This document shows positions 24,246 to 36,887 of a DNA stretch of 64,000 nt, one piece after another. The position numbers and the translations under genes are program-made. Location: assembly GCA_033961575.1 (NCBI GenBank), contig CM066740.1, positions 63,371,213 through 63,435,212 of the forward strand, given 5' to 3'. Every line of letters starts with the position of its first letter. Position 1 is the first letter of the stretch. The DNA is from Aselliscus stoliczkanus (lineage: Eukaryota > Chordata > Mammalia > Chiroptera > Hipposideridae). The notes beneath the pieces were generated by a model. It did no database searches. It was given only the letters and a program-made list of their open reading frames with translations, and was not told the origin of the DNA.

Positions 24246-26975
24246 TAAACTGACTAACTCTTGAACTATCTACTTACTTATTGCTTTTTATGTGAGAAAA
24301 TAAGTTTCCTATTGTTTAAGAAATTTTAGTCTGAATATTTTATTTTTGCATTAAGTTGATATTTACATGATTCTCTGAATAGAACTGATCCATGGCAGAC
24401 ATCATGTAGAGTATAAAGTTTGCACAGGGTGTGTTCTTTCTAATGCGCTGTTCCTCCCTCACTCACCTTCTCCTGCCTGCAAAGTGCTTCAGCCTCCAAA
24501 GGCTGCTCTGCCTGGCCCAACGTGCACGCATGTCTGCATGCTCTCACCATTAGCATTGATGACCCACTCAGATCCAAGGTGTTGAGTAACAAGTCTTTGC
24601 TAAGTCAAATAGGATTCCTTGTACTTAACATGTTCACTTTAGCTTTTGTATCCTGGGTTCTACAGAAATGTGTAGTTAGGTATCATGAGGTAAACATGTG
24701 CTCATTAGAGTCTTTATAGAAACACTGAATGTTGACTTGTTTCCAGGGCTCGTTTTTATCGACCTTTGTATGTACATGATGAATCTCTCTGCAGAAGAGT
24801 CTTAAAGGCATGACACAGTCTGTACAAAAAGTGAATAATCTTATACAATAATCCAAATTGTCTGATTCCAAAATTAGTACTGCCTTCACAGTGTGCAGGT
24901 GTTGCCTGCATGTCAGCCACCTGGAGCCCACTTAGCTTCTATCCTGGAGGAGAAAACACTCTAGGAAGCATTTTAAAATTCTCATGTTTACACTGTCATA
25001 ATTACTTCAAAATTTATTATTATGTTTCAGTGTTCTTTGCAAGAACAATCACCATCAAAAGACTATGGATGCCAATGGATGAATAACTATTTGGTCCTTG
25101 TGTTTTTATCTTTATTTAGAAAAATTACCAGTCTTTTTTTTTGGTATTTGGAATATAGATGAAAAGAAACTATATACATGAAATAAAACTGCTGCCTTGT
25201 AAAAGAAACAATGACATATAGTATTTTCATTTTCAGTAAATTTAGCTTTCCTAGGTGCTATTTCGGCTTGTTCCTCAATTAATAAGAAAAAGTAACAAAT
25301 AAAGCTCATGATTATATGTTGCACCAAGCCAGGGACATGAAAGAAACTAGAGCTTGCTACTAAGGCAGCTGAGTAAGTTCGAAGATCTATTTCAATTAAT
25401 GTTATTTTCGTGGGTTGCTTGTTCATAGTTGATCACTTCTCTGTGTGACTCCTCGGCAGTATCTGGTTTCAGAAATTGCCTTTTGAAGGCTTTGCACTTG
25501 GCTGTTGGCTTCTCATTTTATAATAGCAGAGTGCTCTCTGTGGCTGGCCTCAGCTTCAGGCAATCTTAAAACTGAACTGCTGTTGTTTCCTGGGGGAATT
25601 GGCTCTTCATGGGTTGTATTTCACTTATAAAAGTATGCTGAAAGCAGTAGGAGAAAAGTAGGAGCAACTTATGAAGCACAGTTAAGGGTATGGTGCTTCA
25701 CGTATCCCTATTTGTAGGAAAAGGGATCATTGGGCAATTGAAAATGCCTCACGTTTTTCTGTGCACTATTATTCCTTTAGCTGAGTCTGGATAGCTGGCA
25801 CACAACGTATGCAGTAACCTAAAAATCAGCACTAAACTTGAGTCGGAAAAACCCAGGTTCAAGTCTTTTCTGCATTTGGTGTAATGTAGGGACTGATTAA
25901 AAAGGGCAGGCAAAGTGATTGAGAAACCCCTCTAAAGGTCAGTGGGAGAGCTGTACTCAATAAACAATTGTTTTTCATATTTTTCCATCATGGCTTTGAA
26001 AACATAATTTTTTTTAGTGAGATTCTACCAATGCCAAGGAGAACTGGTAAACTGATGTACAAAGGAGCTGCCTCATATTACTAAATTTGATTTTAGATGA
26101 TTAAGTTCTAAGTTTAAATTGCACACTTGCATTTTTTTCTACAATAATAAATAAAAATGTTGACCTTATTATTTTCATTTAACGAAATATGCCTGGCACC
26201 CAAAGACCACCCTTGACCTGTGCAAACCACTGCTGTTTGGAATTAACCTTCCTGTGACAGCGCTGTTTTCCAAATGATGATAGCTGTCTAAAGGATTTAA
26301 TGTCGTAGTATCTGGTCTTGCCATGGGGACACAGGAAAAAGCTGGAAGAAAAGAGCAAGTTCCTAATTATTCTTTGTGTGGAGAGAAGCAAACTTCATTG
26401 TAGCTGAAAGCATAAACAGTCTTGATTTGAACCATTTCATCTATAAACCAATTCCCTATACTCATAAAGATTTAGGATTATGATCTTACTAATTATTAAC
26501 ATAGTTATAGGACAATACGAACTTAAGGCATTTGTTTGAATAAACAGAGCAAGCAAACATGAGCTCATGAATCTTGGATGGTTAATAAAGTGAAAGATTT
26601 CAGGCCAATGATAACAAGAATGAAGTTTTTAGTCAGTGATAGATGGCTTTATGTATAGAAGAACAAAGAAATTAACAAGGAATAGAGACATGGATGTTTG
26701 GTTACAATCCCAGCAAAGTGCACACAAGATTTTCAAATGTCTGTTTTGGTTCATCACTGAGCAGCAAAATGGTCCAGGCTTTCGGAAGAGAAATATGGTA
26801 CAGTGATTTGTTTTGAATGACCGTGTCAGCCTATGCTGTTTGCCCCATAATGAGTCTCTCCTATCCCCACTCAACATTCCTTCTCTTTGTTATTGGAATC
26901 CCAGTTTTGCTCACATGTCAGCTTGTCAGTTGCTTCTGAGCCCTTCCCTACCTCATGACTATGAATCTTGATTAA
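24246..26975. other. Non-coding DNA, mostly unique
   Basis: About 2.7 kb without a supported gene. A MIR-like trace may lie near 25790-25890 (acccaggttcaagtc). Open frames up to 104 codons (25112-25426 minus) have no recognisable motif. Confidence 0.45.
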
Positions 26976-26979
26976 TCTA

Positions 26980-27345
26980 AGTCAAGGGATGGTAACCAAC
27001 TGCCCGAAGGCTGTTCCCCTATTCCATAAATACAATTTATTAGAACATACCACGCCCAGTATCACCTGCTTTTCCACTACAACTTAAAAGAGGTTGCTTT
27101 TTTCTGATCATAAAAGTAATATTTGTTCTGTGTATAAAAATGGAAAATATAAAAGTTTATAAAGAAGGCAATTAAAACCATGCATAATTATATTATCAAA
27201 AGAATTATAATCACTCATACCATTCAGAGACAAGTGCAAATAATATTTCAGTGTATTCTCTTCCTTTTTCTATGTATTTTTTACTTGAATTTAATTGCAA
27301 AATATATTTGCTTTGTAACGTTGTGGTGAGACATTTTTTGATACC
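26980..27345 (+). repeat. Old repeats: hAT-like fragment then unclassified repeat
   Basis: 26980-27095 follows the order of a common mammalian hAT-type DNA transposon (gtcaagggatggtaaccaac, aatacaatttattagaacat, accacgccca, ctacaact). 27100-27345 (aaaagtaatatttgttctgt, atggaaaatataaaag, tattctcttcctttttctat) resembles another old dispersed repeat. Family names are from memory and uncertain. Confidence 0.4.
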
Positions 27346-27814
27346 ATTAGTCTACGAGTATTATGACATCACTTTATTATTGGTTGTCTAGTAGTTAGAT
27401 GGATATACCACCATTTACTTCAGTAGTTCCAGAGCTCCTATGTCACACAATTCAATGGGGTAATTGGCATTGTTTTTACTTTTCAATTGCATTTTGTGTT
27501 CTATTTTGATTTTTCATTTGCATTGTATCCTATATCTGAAGCACCATTATATGGTCAAACCATTGTGCAATGAGTCAACTCAATCATGACTGATTCCTTA
27601 GTATTGAACTTCTGTGTCCATTTTTTTCTATCCTAATTATTCCATAGTAATCATTCTTGTACATATACAACAGATTAATCTTAAAAGCTCTAATTTTCCC
27701 CCTACATATTTTAGCTTACCCCCACAAACCTGCTAACAACAGTACATTCACACCATTCCTACTTACCATCTTCTTTTGTTGTCATCTTTTTCTCAGTTTT
27801 GTCTCTGGTAACTG

Positions 27815-27896
27815 TTGGGTTGTTGGAAAAGTCATGACTCATTTTTGCAATGAAAAACATAGAAAAAATAACGTCATGACTTTTCCGACAACCCAA
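27815..27896. mobile_element. 82-bp mariner-like MITE
   Basis: Two terminal inverted repeats of 24 bp, 27815-27838 and 27873-27896, match at 23 of 24 positions (left begins TTGGGTTGTTGGAAAAGTC; right, reversed, TTGGGTTGTCGGAAAAGTC). They enclose 34 bp with no coding capacity. The right flank is TA and the left is TG, consistent with a TA target duplication with one change, as in Tc1/mariner elements. It needs a transposase supplied from elsewhere. No related transposase gene is in the window. Confidence 0.9.
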
Positions 27897-28165
27897 TAAT
27901 TTATATTCCTTATTCAGTCTCTTGTCTTAAGAAACAACTAGCATGGTATTAAATAGAAACAAAAAAGAATTGAATTCAGTTCTTTTTCTCACTTCTACCT
28001 CTAATCCTTCCCCTAAGCATGGCTGTATTATTCAGAAAAAAAGCCTCCATTGTATTTGACAAATGATGTTTTTTCCATTGTTTTCATTGCTCCTAAAATT
28101 GTCATTCATAGGGATCATAGCTTTGACTTATTTGGTCTCTATTTTATGTAAATAAATGGTTCAAA

Positions 28166-28399
28166 CTACAAAGCCAAAAGCAAAGTTTCTCCAGATACTG
28201 GAGTCCCCAGGAGCCTGGGGAGAAGGTCTCCACATTGAGGAGGTATGAGACACACAGGCTGCTGGTGGTGGTCACTTCCTTCTAAGTGTTCTGCTTCTGC
28301 AGGTCCATCACTGCTCCCATCCTTGAAAAGGATGAGAGGAGTTCCATGCTCTGCAATGTAAACTCCTTTGTTTGCATCCTCCCAATTGTTAGGTAAACC
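28166..28399 (-). other. Weak candidate terminal exon, function unknown
   Basis: On the minus strand, TTTTTCAG at 28400-28407 is followed by a 77-codon open frame starting with GLPNNWEDANKGVY and ending in a TAG at 28166-28168. Codon choice looks less AT-biased than the flanks and there are no internal stops. Against it: the tract before the AG is only weakly pyrimidine-rich, no upstream exon was found, and I recognise no protein family. A slight resemblance of LPNNWE to WW-domain starts is not enough for a call. It could be chance, a retrocopy piece or an unannotated last exon. Confidence 0.2.
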
Positions 28400-28419
28400 C
28401 TGAAAAATTAATGGCAAAG

Positions 28420-29232
28420 TTTTTTTGTTTTTGTTTTTTAAGAACTAGTTACACCGGGGAACCATTGTTTCATTCTTTAGTAAGAAAAAAGAACAGTTGG
28501 TTATGTGACAGGTGCTAATCCAATTGTTTTTTCTTATGTGAGAAGCTCTCAGTTCTTTTTAAAGAAGCAGTACAATATTATCTTTAATCAAAATATTTTA
28601 TTTGGAGAATCAATTCACTGATTTGAAGGAACTGCCCATGATATTTCTGTGGCAAATCATATTACTTAGGAGAGCCCAACATTTGTGGCAACTTAAATAA
28701 CTTCCTTCTAATCTAAGCTGATCTCACAACAAACTGGAAGTATTTATCAAGCATTGTGAAGGAATTAGAACCACTTGAAGGCAATATAATGTGAATTTTG
28801 GGAACTCAGTATATTTAGCAACACTGGAAATTTAATGGTTCCAGGAAAAAAAATGAAAAATACAGCTAATAGGTTTCATCTTGTATACCATAAAGAAGAG
28901 AACATTTCTGTTTTTAATTAACTATTCATTTCTATTGCAGAATATGGCTTCAAGCAATCAAATTATTTGTAACAGTGTCTATAGCTTACTAGTTGATTTC
29001 ATTAAAGCATCATGCTAATGAGTTCAAGTTTCAGATTCATCCCTAAGTAAGTCAATAAATTTGTCTGGCTTGGAACCAACAGCTCCACTCAGATCTGACC
29101 AGCCATCTTGCAAAATTGTTCTTTGAGACTGCTGAATATGGGTGGATGGATCAGTGCAAATGCATTCTCACCACTCCTTGGAAAATCTACCCAAGGATGT
29201 GTCAAGAGTGGTTCCTTCATAAAAGAGCAGCT
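28420..29232. other. Non-coding DNA, nothing recognised
   Basis: Unique-looking AT-rich sequence with short open frames only. Confidence 0.45.
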
Positions 29233-29234
29233 TC

Positions 29235-29405
29235 TTGATATAAATTTGCAAAGCCTAGTGGTTTGGGGTGTGAACATCTCAGACATGCTATCTAAGTTCA
29301 TATCCTGGCTTGAAGCTCCCTAAACATCTGACTCTCGGCAAATTACTTAATCCCTCTGCCTCAATTTCTCCATTTGAGAAGTAGGTCAGATAGTAGGATA
29401 CAATT
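29235..29405 (+). repeat. MIR fragment, plus strand
   Basis: MIR order is visible: 'tagtggtttggggtgtgaac', 'gttcatatcctggcttgaag', 'ggcaaattacttaatccctc', 'gcctcaatttctccatttg'. Confidence 0.7.
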
Positions 29406-30675
29406 TAGAGGGCAATTGAGAGAATGAACTGAGGTGACATATTTGAAGTTCTTAGTGTAGCTTCTGCTCAAAAATGGTACGGCATAAGGTTTCTTGTTTA
29501 GAAAGCAGCTTCTCAACATGTTGATGGTTGAGGGAATGAAAGGATCACACACATTTTTCTTGTGACCCCGTTTTGTTTTAGTACAAAGAGTGATCACTAC
29601 AAATTCAACATGGACAGTGTTCTCTAGCATGCCTGGATCTCCGTTCTTTATGGAATGGAGTAAATTGAACGTGACCTGCCACCAGCTAATTGCCATTTAA
29701 ATGAATGCAAATGGCAGTGCAGCCTTCTGTCCCACAACTGAGTGAGTCAGGGATTCTGACACAAGGATGCATTTGTTTATGGAATAAATAGTTGAAAGCT
29801 CTCCCTGTGTGGCATTTTTCAGTTTTACCTGATCTCTGTTATTGAAGCCAATGGTTCTCTGAGGGAGAGAGTGTGTATGAAAAACTTATCCATGAAAAAT
29901 CTTAATCTTTTTCTTAAGTATTCTGTGCCTTGACCATCTCAGGAATTTCACTGGCAGGTTGTCATGAGCCTTCTGTTGTTAAGATTGGAATGCGCCACTG
30001 GATGAGATAAACAGGTGGTATGGATCAGAGATTTTCTACTTCCTACTGAGAAATGTGAAAAGATTGAGGAAATTAGAATCACCATTCAAAGAAGGAAAAC
30101 TTCCAGATTCCTTTATCAGTTAAAATCATTGCCTGAAGCAAAAGTTGCTCTCCAAAGACAAAACTTACTTTTTATTTAATTTTTTTTTTTTTCAGTTTCT
30201 GTCATGTTCAAGTCATTCTTCCAAGGAGAAAAGTAAAAATTCTGTAGTATTTGGAGCAGCTGCAACTTTGCGATGTGGTCTATAGCATTTTCCTTACAGT
30301 CATGATTAAATCTACTTCTAAGAAGTTTGAGATTTAAAAATATTTTCAAACCTCTCCAAGTAGTATTATTGATATAAAGACTTGAAGCCCCCATACAGCT
30401 TTGGTCAAACTAGTTGAGTCTTAGAATTGCTAGGACGTTTTTTCATTCTATATCATAGAAATTATACATTTGGGGCAAAGGGAAAATATAACATCATGCT
30501 TATTAAGTTCAACTTGCTGGAAATGCAGTGTTATTATTTTTCAGGATGGTATCTTTTGAGTTCCCCTTTCTTTTTGGTGAGAGTGTATAAGCAAGAGGCC
30601 AGTGCACAGAGCTAGGTGCAGTGTTTTTCGAGATGAACAACTGATCAAATGGGAACCGATAAGGTTGTAAGGGTG
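29406..30675. other. Non-coding DNA, nothing recognised
   Basis: No supported gene. A 111-codon minus-strand frame at 29361-29696 partly overlaps the MIR and has no known motif. Confidence 0.45.
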
Positions 30676-30876
30676 GTAGGTAAAATAATGGGACCCCCAA
30701 AATGTTCACATCTTAATCCCCAGAATCTGGAAACATGTTACCTTCACCTTAGAAAGGATTTTACAGGTGTGATTTATTTTATTTTTCAGCTTTATTGAGG
30801 TATAATTGACAAATAAAATGGTAATATATTTAAAGTGTAAAATATGATGAATATATATATAAAGTATAAAATATGA

Positions 30877-30878
<2 letters not shown>

Positions 30879-30948
<70 letters not shown>
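30879..30948. repeat. (TA)n(CA)n compound microsatellite
   Basis: About 14 TA units followed by about 20 CA units. Just upstream a ~35-bp segment (aaagt[g/a]taaaatatgatgaa) is tandemly duplicated at 30832-30880. Confidence 0.97.
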
Positions 30949-30950
<2 letters not shown>

Positions 30951-31473
30951 GTGCCAAAAAATGTATATACATTTTAAGAAAGGAAAGCTGTACTAAAATT
31001 GTAATATTCAATATATACTGATACCAAAAGATGAATACAAATCACATTTGACTTCTGCAATTACAAGAGGTGCTCAGAGTGGTTACAATCTGCCTTTCCT
31101 TTCCTTTTTCTTTCTTTTTTGTGAGAACACTTAAGTTCTACTCTCTTAGCTGTTTAAATTATAAAATACAGTATTAGCAATGACAGTCACCATTATGTTA
31201 AACCTCAGACCTTTTCCATCTTATAACTGAAAATTTATACCTTTGACCAGTCTTGCCCAACCCCCAAGGCCTTGGCAGTCTCCATACTGCTTATTGTTTC
31301 TATAAGTTTGACTTTTTTTTAAGACTCCAATTCAACATATAAGTGATACCACACAATAATGCAATATTTGTCTTTCTCTGAATTATTTCACTTAACACTA
31401 TGCCCTCCAGATTCATTCATGTTGTCACAAATGGCAGAATTTTCTTCTTTTAAAGGTTGGATAATATTCCATT

Positions 31474-31493
31474 GTGTGTGTGTGTGTGTGTGA

Positions 31494-31545
<52 letters not shown>
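31474..31545. repeat. (TG)n(TA)n compound microsatellite
   Basis: About 13 TG units with one GA interruption run straight into about 22 TA units, within the L1 fragment. Confidence 0.97.
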
Positions 31546-31549
<4 letters not shown>

Positions 31550-32335
31550 TTTTTATCCAGTCATCCATGGATAGGCACTGAAGTAGTTTCCATACCTTGC
31601 TGTTGTGAATAATGATGCCATGAACATAGCTCTACAGATCTCTCTGAGATAGTGATGTTATTTCTTTTGGACGTATCCTCAGAAGTGGGATTGCTAGATC
31701 ATATAGTAGTTCTATTTTTGATTTCTTGAGGAAATTCTATACTGATTGCCATAGTGGCTATACCAGTTTACATTTTCACCAATAGCGTACAAGAGTTCCT
31801 TTTTCTCTACATCCTCATCAGCATTGGTTATATCCTGACTTTTTGATGATATACATCCTGACTGATAGGTGTGAGGGTATAGCTCAGGGTTACAGCCTTT
31901 GACTTCAGGTGTGAGTTAAGTGAATGCAAATGGAAGTTAAAGATCTTGAGATGGAGTGATTATCTTGGATTATCTGGGCGAACCAAATATAATCATGAGT
32001 TCTTTATAAATGAGAGACGGGGGTGGGGGAGTCAGAGTCACAGAAGGAGATGTGAGGATGGCTGCAGGGGTGGGAGTGATCACTTGCTTGAGTGTGCAAA
32101 GGGACTTGAAGATGGGAGGGGGCCTTCGCCACAGAATTCTCCCCTGGAAAAGATAACAGAAGGATTCTTAGAACGTACAAAAGGAACACAGCCTTGTTGG
32201 CACCTTAATTTTAGCCTTCATAAAACTTATTCTGAAACTTCTGACCTCCAAAACTATAAGATAATGTATTTGTGTTGTTTTACACCACTAAGTTTGTGGT
32301 GACCTGTTACAGCAGCAACAGGAATCTAGTACAAA

Positions 32336-33955
32336 CTGCGCTATTGAGAACCTAGGGTTTGGAGCTCATTAGCTCTGGTGAGTTTGGAAGCATCCGGCCT
32401 CTATTGCCACAACATTTCCAGCCTAATGGGTTTATTGCCTGACCCCCAGGCCTCCCTGCCTCTAGGTGATGCTCTTACTGTGTCCTCCTCCTGAAATATC
32501 CTCTTGTTATTCTGTTTAGACTCTTTCTAGCCATCAGGTTCACTTGTGTTTATAGATACACTATTGACTCTTTGTCCTGTATTACAGTCATTGAGCTCAG
32601 AGAAGAAAAAAATCACCGTTTTGGTTTAGCTGTGGAAAACTACATCTATCCCTTCTGTAAACAAAGATGTTTAAGCGTAAATGAGTCCCCAGTCTCCTTA
32701 CTGCCTAGAGCTGAGATGGGAAAGCTGAGTTTCAGCTCCACAAGCATTTTGAAAAGCCCCTGTCTTCAAGTCCTAGCAGTCAGTCGTATGAGAAGAACTA
32801 TGCAGCATGGAGCCTGTGCCTAGGGAGCTGACTGACTGTGCGTGCACAGGTGGCGTGTTACAGGGCTGGAGGTGATGCTGGGCGGAAGTTGGGGCGCCGC
32901 CGTCAGAAGGATCCGGGTTATTTATGTCACTTATTAGTTTTCTGTTATCCTTGATTTCTTCATGTTAATTTTGTATCTGAAAAATGGGCAAAGTAATTTC
33001 TACTTCACAAATTGCTGTGAGGATTAAATGAAAGGGTGAATTGGTTGGTTTCTTGATTATTTCAACAAACACATGCCTGGTGCCTACCATGTGTTTGGTA
33101 CTATTCAAAGTTCTTGAGATATATCCGTGAATGAAATAAAGTCCCAGTGTTCACCGATCTCATACTGTGATAGGAAGAGACATACAATAAACAAATAGAT
33201 GGATAAAAATAATATCAGTGTATGAAAACATGTTCCACAGCTACAAAATACAAAGCACAGTATAGGTCAGAAGTTGGCTGGAGCAGGCAGGGCCAGGGCA
33301 AAGATGGATGCCAGCATCACTGCACAACTCTTGACACTGCGTGCTGACAAAGAGATGGAAGCTTCCACGACTGAGAAAAGGATTCCAGTGTGAGGACTCT
33401 GCAAAATTTTGATGGAGGTAATAGTGGCGGGGTTTTAAGGTTGGGGAAGAATCAGCAGGAAGGGATGGCAGAGAAAGGTGCTGAAGCTGAGAGAAGATAA
33501 TGGACATGGACATGGAAACCCCAATGTGTGTTATTCCTCAGAAAGTGCAGTATTCCCACACTCATCAGACCTCACCTAACTCCATGTGTGGGTTGTACTT
33601 TTGAGTAAGGGACATTTATGTTGGTAGGGGCTTTGGCCTAAGCCTGGGAGGTGTTCTCTTCTCTAGCGGTTTAGCTGATTGCCTCTGCTTTCTATATTTC
33701 AGCCAGCTCTGCAAGTTTGGGCTAACTTCTTGACCCAGGAACTGGACCACCAGGCAGGCTCTCAGTAATCAACTTTTATCTCCATTCCCTCTGTAACTTT
33801 CCTTCTCCCTCTCTTTTTAAATTTGGCTGCTGTTTCCAATAGAAGGAATCCCTCATTGCTTGCCAGAGATATTTTCCTAACTTGTTTTAATAATCTTGAC
33901 TTGCTAGGTTAGAATTTCCAAGACAAATTCAGCTTGAGATATAAAAAAGGAGAGG
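32336..33955. other. Non-coding DNA with old repeat traces
   Basis: A MIR-like tail occurs at 32960-33040 (gaaaaatgggcaaagtaatt, gctgtgaggattaaatg). An unclassified old repeat (catgcctggtgcctaccatg, ttgagatat) lies at about 33055-33190. No gene is supported. Confidence 0.4.
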
Positions 33956-34015
33956 TGGGGAAGGGTGTGGGGTGCTGCGGGGGGGAGGCGGGAAAGAGGG
34001 CAGGGGAGGGCAGGG
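33956..34015 (+). other. G-rich tract with G-quadruplex potential
   Basis: The plus strand contains at least eight runs of three or more G within 60 bases. The right half fits the four-run rule with short loops: GGG-aaaga-GGG-ca-GGGG-a-GGG-ca-GGG at about 33990-34015. The function is unknown. No gene start was identified next to it. Confidence 0.75.
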
Positions 34016-36887
34016 ATGCCTTTGGTTTACCACAGGATGTTCAGACACTCCCACCAAAGGAAAAGCAAACAAACAGCGAATGTCTGAATCATGGGCTTAA
34101 GCCCACCGCTGCTTCAGACCGCAGGGAGTTTCTAAACGCTGACTGGTGTGGCCTACGTGAATGTGCTAAGTAACGGTCCAGCCTTAACTCAGCTCTTTGG
34201 AATTTTAATTTATTTAAGAGTTTTTTTTTTTTCTTTTCTTTTTTGGTTTCCGTGAGGATAAAAGATCCCTATCCTTCCTCATCTCTGTTCAAATGCCCAG
34301 CACTTGAGCTTTCCTTTTTCAAAGCTGCTCCCCAGCTTTCTCCCTTCTCAAGGTTCAGTGTCTTCTTTTGTCCCATCATTTTCTTTGGAAAGAATTATCT
34401 ATTCGGATTTCCCCCGTTGCCTTAACAATTAATTGGTTCTGGTTCTTCTGGCAATCCAGTTTCTGCTTTCATCAAATGTCAAAACGGCCAATTTGCCAAT
34501 TTTGATGACTCACTCAGAGTTCTTTTCCTTTTTGAGCTCTCTGCATCATCTGAGTCCTGGTTCCCTCTCTGCCTCTAGGTTTATTATATGCTTTTGACTT
34601 TTCTTTTGATCTAGATAGACATTCAGTAAAATTATTTGTTTGTTTGTTTGTCTGTTTTTGTCTTTGGCCTCCAAACATAGGCAACTTTTTGAGCTTCATT
34701 TTCAACCTTATCTTTTCTCTCAGTTGGCATTTTTTCCTGTTACAGTAGCCTCTACCTGTCTCTTGAAATTGAGGTCCAAATTCCCAATTAGCTGATGGGC
34801 ATTTCCATCCATGTTCTCTCAGCTTCTCAATCTCATTTTCTTTCTCTGATGTCTCCAATGAGGTGTCTAAAACACAGGCCTCATAATTAATGCATTTATT
34901 TCAAGCAACATAGCTGAAAAGTAATGCATGAAAATAAGATATTTTGTTCTTCAATTCCTGGTGATTTGCATTTTAAGTGTTCTCCTGCCAATGTTTTCAA
35001 CACAGTTTGGTACATGTTTTTAAGAACAAGCTTCAGAATGGCATCCAATACACTTTTCTGAAACTGAACATAAGAATTCAAGCATCTGAAACCCATTTCT
35101 AGAAGATCCTTTAGAAGAGTTACTCCATTTTAATACATTTATCATTCTATTATTGAGCCTCACTACAGTTCTTTTCAAGCTAAGTTTCTAAGTTCAAGTT
35201 GTCTTAGTCTGAAAATTATTTTATTTTGTACTTTATGTAAGTTCTTTTGTGGATATCACAATTCTCTATACAGTTTGGGAAAGGTTATGGCGCTATGTGT
35301 ATTTTAAAATCCCCACTTAGCTTTCCCATCTCACCACCACCTAATCCTTTATTGCACAAATACCAGGTTTAGAAATTGTTTTTCTTCCCAAGTCTCCAGC
35401 TGCTGCCCTGCCAGGCACTGAGCGAGGAGGCTTGTGCAGCTCGAATAGGCAGGGTTTCCTGTCAATAGGAGAGAGGAAGCAGTGCTTTTGGATGAACCCT
35501 CATTGTCCCTGCTGGAACAGTGATCATCTGGCCTTGATAAGGACTTTTTACAACCTCCTCAAACTGCACAGTTCTGACTAACCTTGTTAGGGAGAAGAGG
35601 AAAGAAGGGGCGGTGCAAATAGTGTTGGGAACGCTGTTTCTTTCCTTGGCCTCTCACAACCCAGCAACTGAAAGAATATAAAACACACTAAGATGATTCT
35701 TATAGTCAGAATGTTGATCTTGCCAAGGTTTTGGATCTTGTTGCTTTGCAAAGTGAATATAAAATTACATCATCACATCAATTATAAAAAAGTAACTGAT
35801 AGACTCTCCTGTTAACTAAATAATGTGCTCTAGATTGTGTTTGATTTATTTTTATGTTTTTTACTTGGACTAATTCACAAGTTTAGCATTTTCCACTTAA
35901 GAAAGCTATGCCACAGTGTCTTCTTTCATTTCACCTTTATATATTCCTCACTCTTTCCATCTCATTCTTGTTCCATTCAAGGGGCCTTATATCTAAAAGA
36001 TGCTTCTTAAATATTTGTTGAATAAATGTTTGATAAAATAAAAGGCATATCATTAGTTTGTCTTTCTTTCACCCAAAACATGATATAATATTTTCTCAGT
36101 TATATTAAAATTACTTTTGATATGTTAAATCAAAACCATTATTCCCATTTTACAGATGACAACCCTGATCCCAACAAAGGTTAAATGATTGTGTGTGTGT
36201 ATGAATGTGGTGAGTCAGAGATCTGGGGAGTGAACTGGCTTGTAGATAACAAGCATATTAACAGTAGTCTCTGATTTTGGCTTGTTTCCAGTGGCCTATG
36301 ATTCCAAAATAGAATGAAAAGATTCCATAATTTAAATAACTTTCTTTATAAGGAATATTAATTTAGCAATAAGGCTAAGTAGAAAATTGAAGGACAGCTA
36401 AAAGGTAATTGTGGGTTATCTTTCTTACTCAGAGGTCGACAGTAGCACAGTTTGATTGTTCAAAAGCTTTTACAAATTTGAACCTGGCGTCTTGTGCAGT
36501 TCCATCTCAAATGCTCCCTATCATAAAACTCTATTTAAAATGAATAAGGGCTAGAATGGGTTCCTAATGCAGGAGAACTGGGATTCAAAAGTATTTTTCA
36601 GCAGAGTGAAGGAAGGCAAAAAACAAAACAAAACAAAAATAAAAACAAAAGTTCTATTTCTTATAATCACTCTTTTAAAAACTATTATAAAATACGTTTA
36701 ACTCTTTCCATAGATAGTACAGTTTGAGTACTGTGGATTTAGATAATTTAGGTTTGAGTCCCAGATACAGTATCTTAAAATTTTGTTAAATCACTCTGAG
36801 CTAAATGACATTTTTACAATGTCAAAATATAAATAATCAATAATATGTGATATAAAATATATCAAAACATAGCTAACATAAAATATT
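34016..36887. other. Non-coding DNA, mostly unique
   Basis: No supported gene. A MIR-like trace may lie near 36720-36800. A moderately GC-rich block at 35390-35660 (tgctgccctgccaggcactg, ggggcggtgcaaatag) stands out from the AT-rich flanks but has no ORF that I can support. A CA/AAAC-rich patch is at 36618-36650. Confidence 0.4.

Larger units (their letters stand above)
30763..31917 (-). mobile_element. LINE-1 3' fragment inserted in the LTR
   Basis: A minus-strand L1 3' end at 30777-31904 (ctttattgaggtataattgac, then the cattgtgtgtg and 'gaagtgggattgctagatca' blocks). The LTR word is duplicated around it with changes: TTACAGGTGTGATTTA (from 30761) and CTTCAGGTGTGAGTTAA (from 31903). Two internal dinucleotide arrays have grown inside it. 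Confidence 0.75.
30680..32335 (+). repeat. Old MaLR/MLT1-like LTR, split by a LINE-1
   Basis: The left part (30680-30776: taaaataatgggacccccaa, catcttaatccccagaatct) and the right part (31905-32335: cttggattatctgggcgaac, tgacctccaaaactataag, gtgttgttttacaccactaa, tgttacagcagcaacagg) together follow the order of an ancient ERVL-MaLR-type solo LTR. No internal viral genes are present. The family assignment is from memory. The LTR was already in place when the L1 inserted. Confidence 0.6.

Noticed and set aside
29361..29696. 111-codon minus-strand ORF
   Set aside because: It overlaps a MIR fragment and shows no family motif.
34514..34858. 114-codon minus-strand ORF rich in Lys, Glu and Gln
   Set aside because: No stable domain, and part of it is a translated TTTG-type simple repeat; likely chance.
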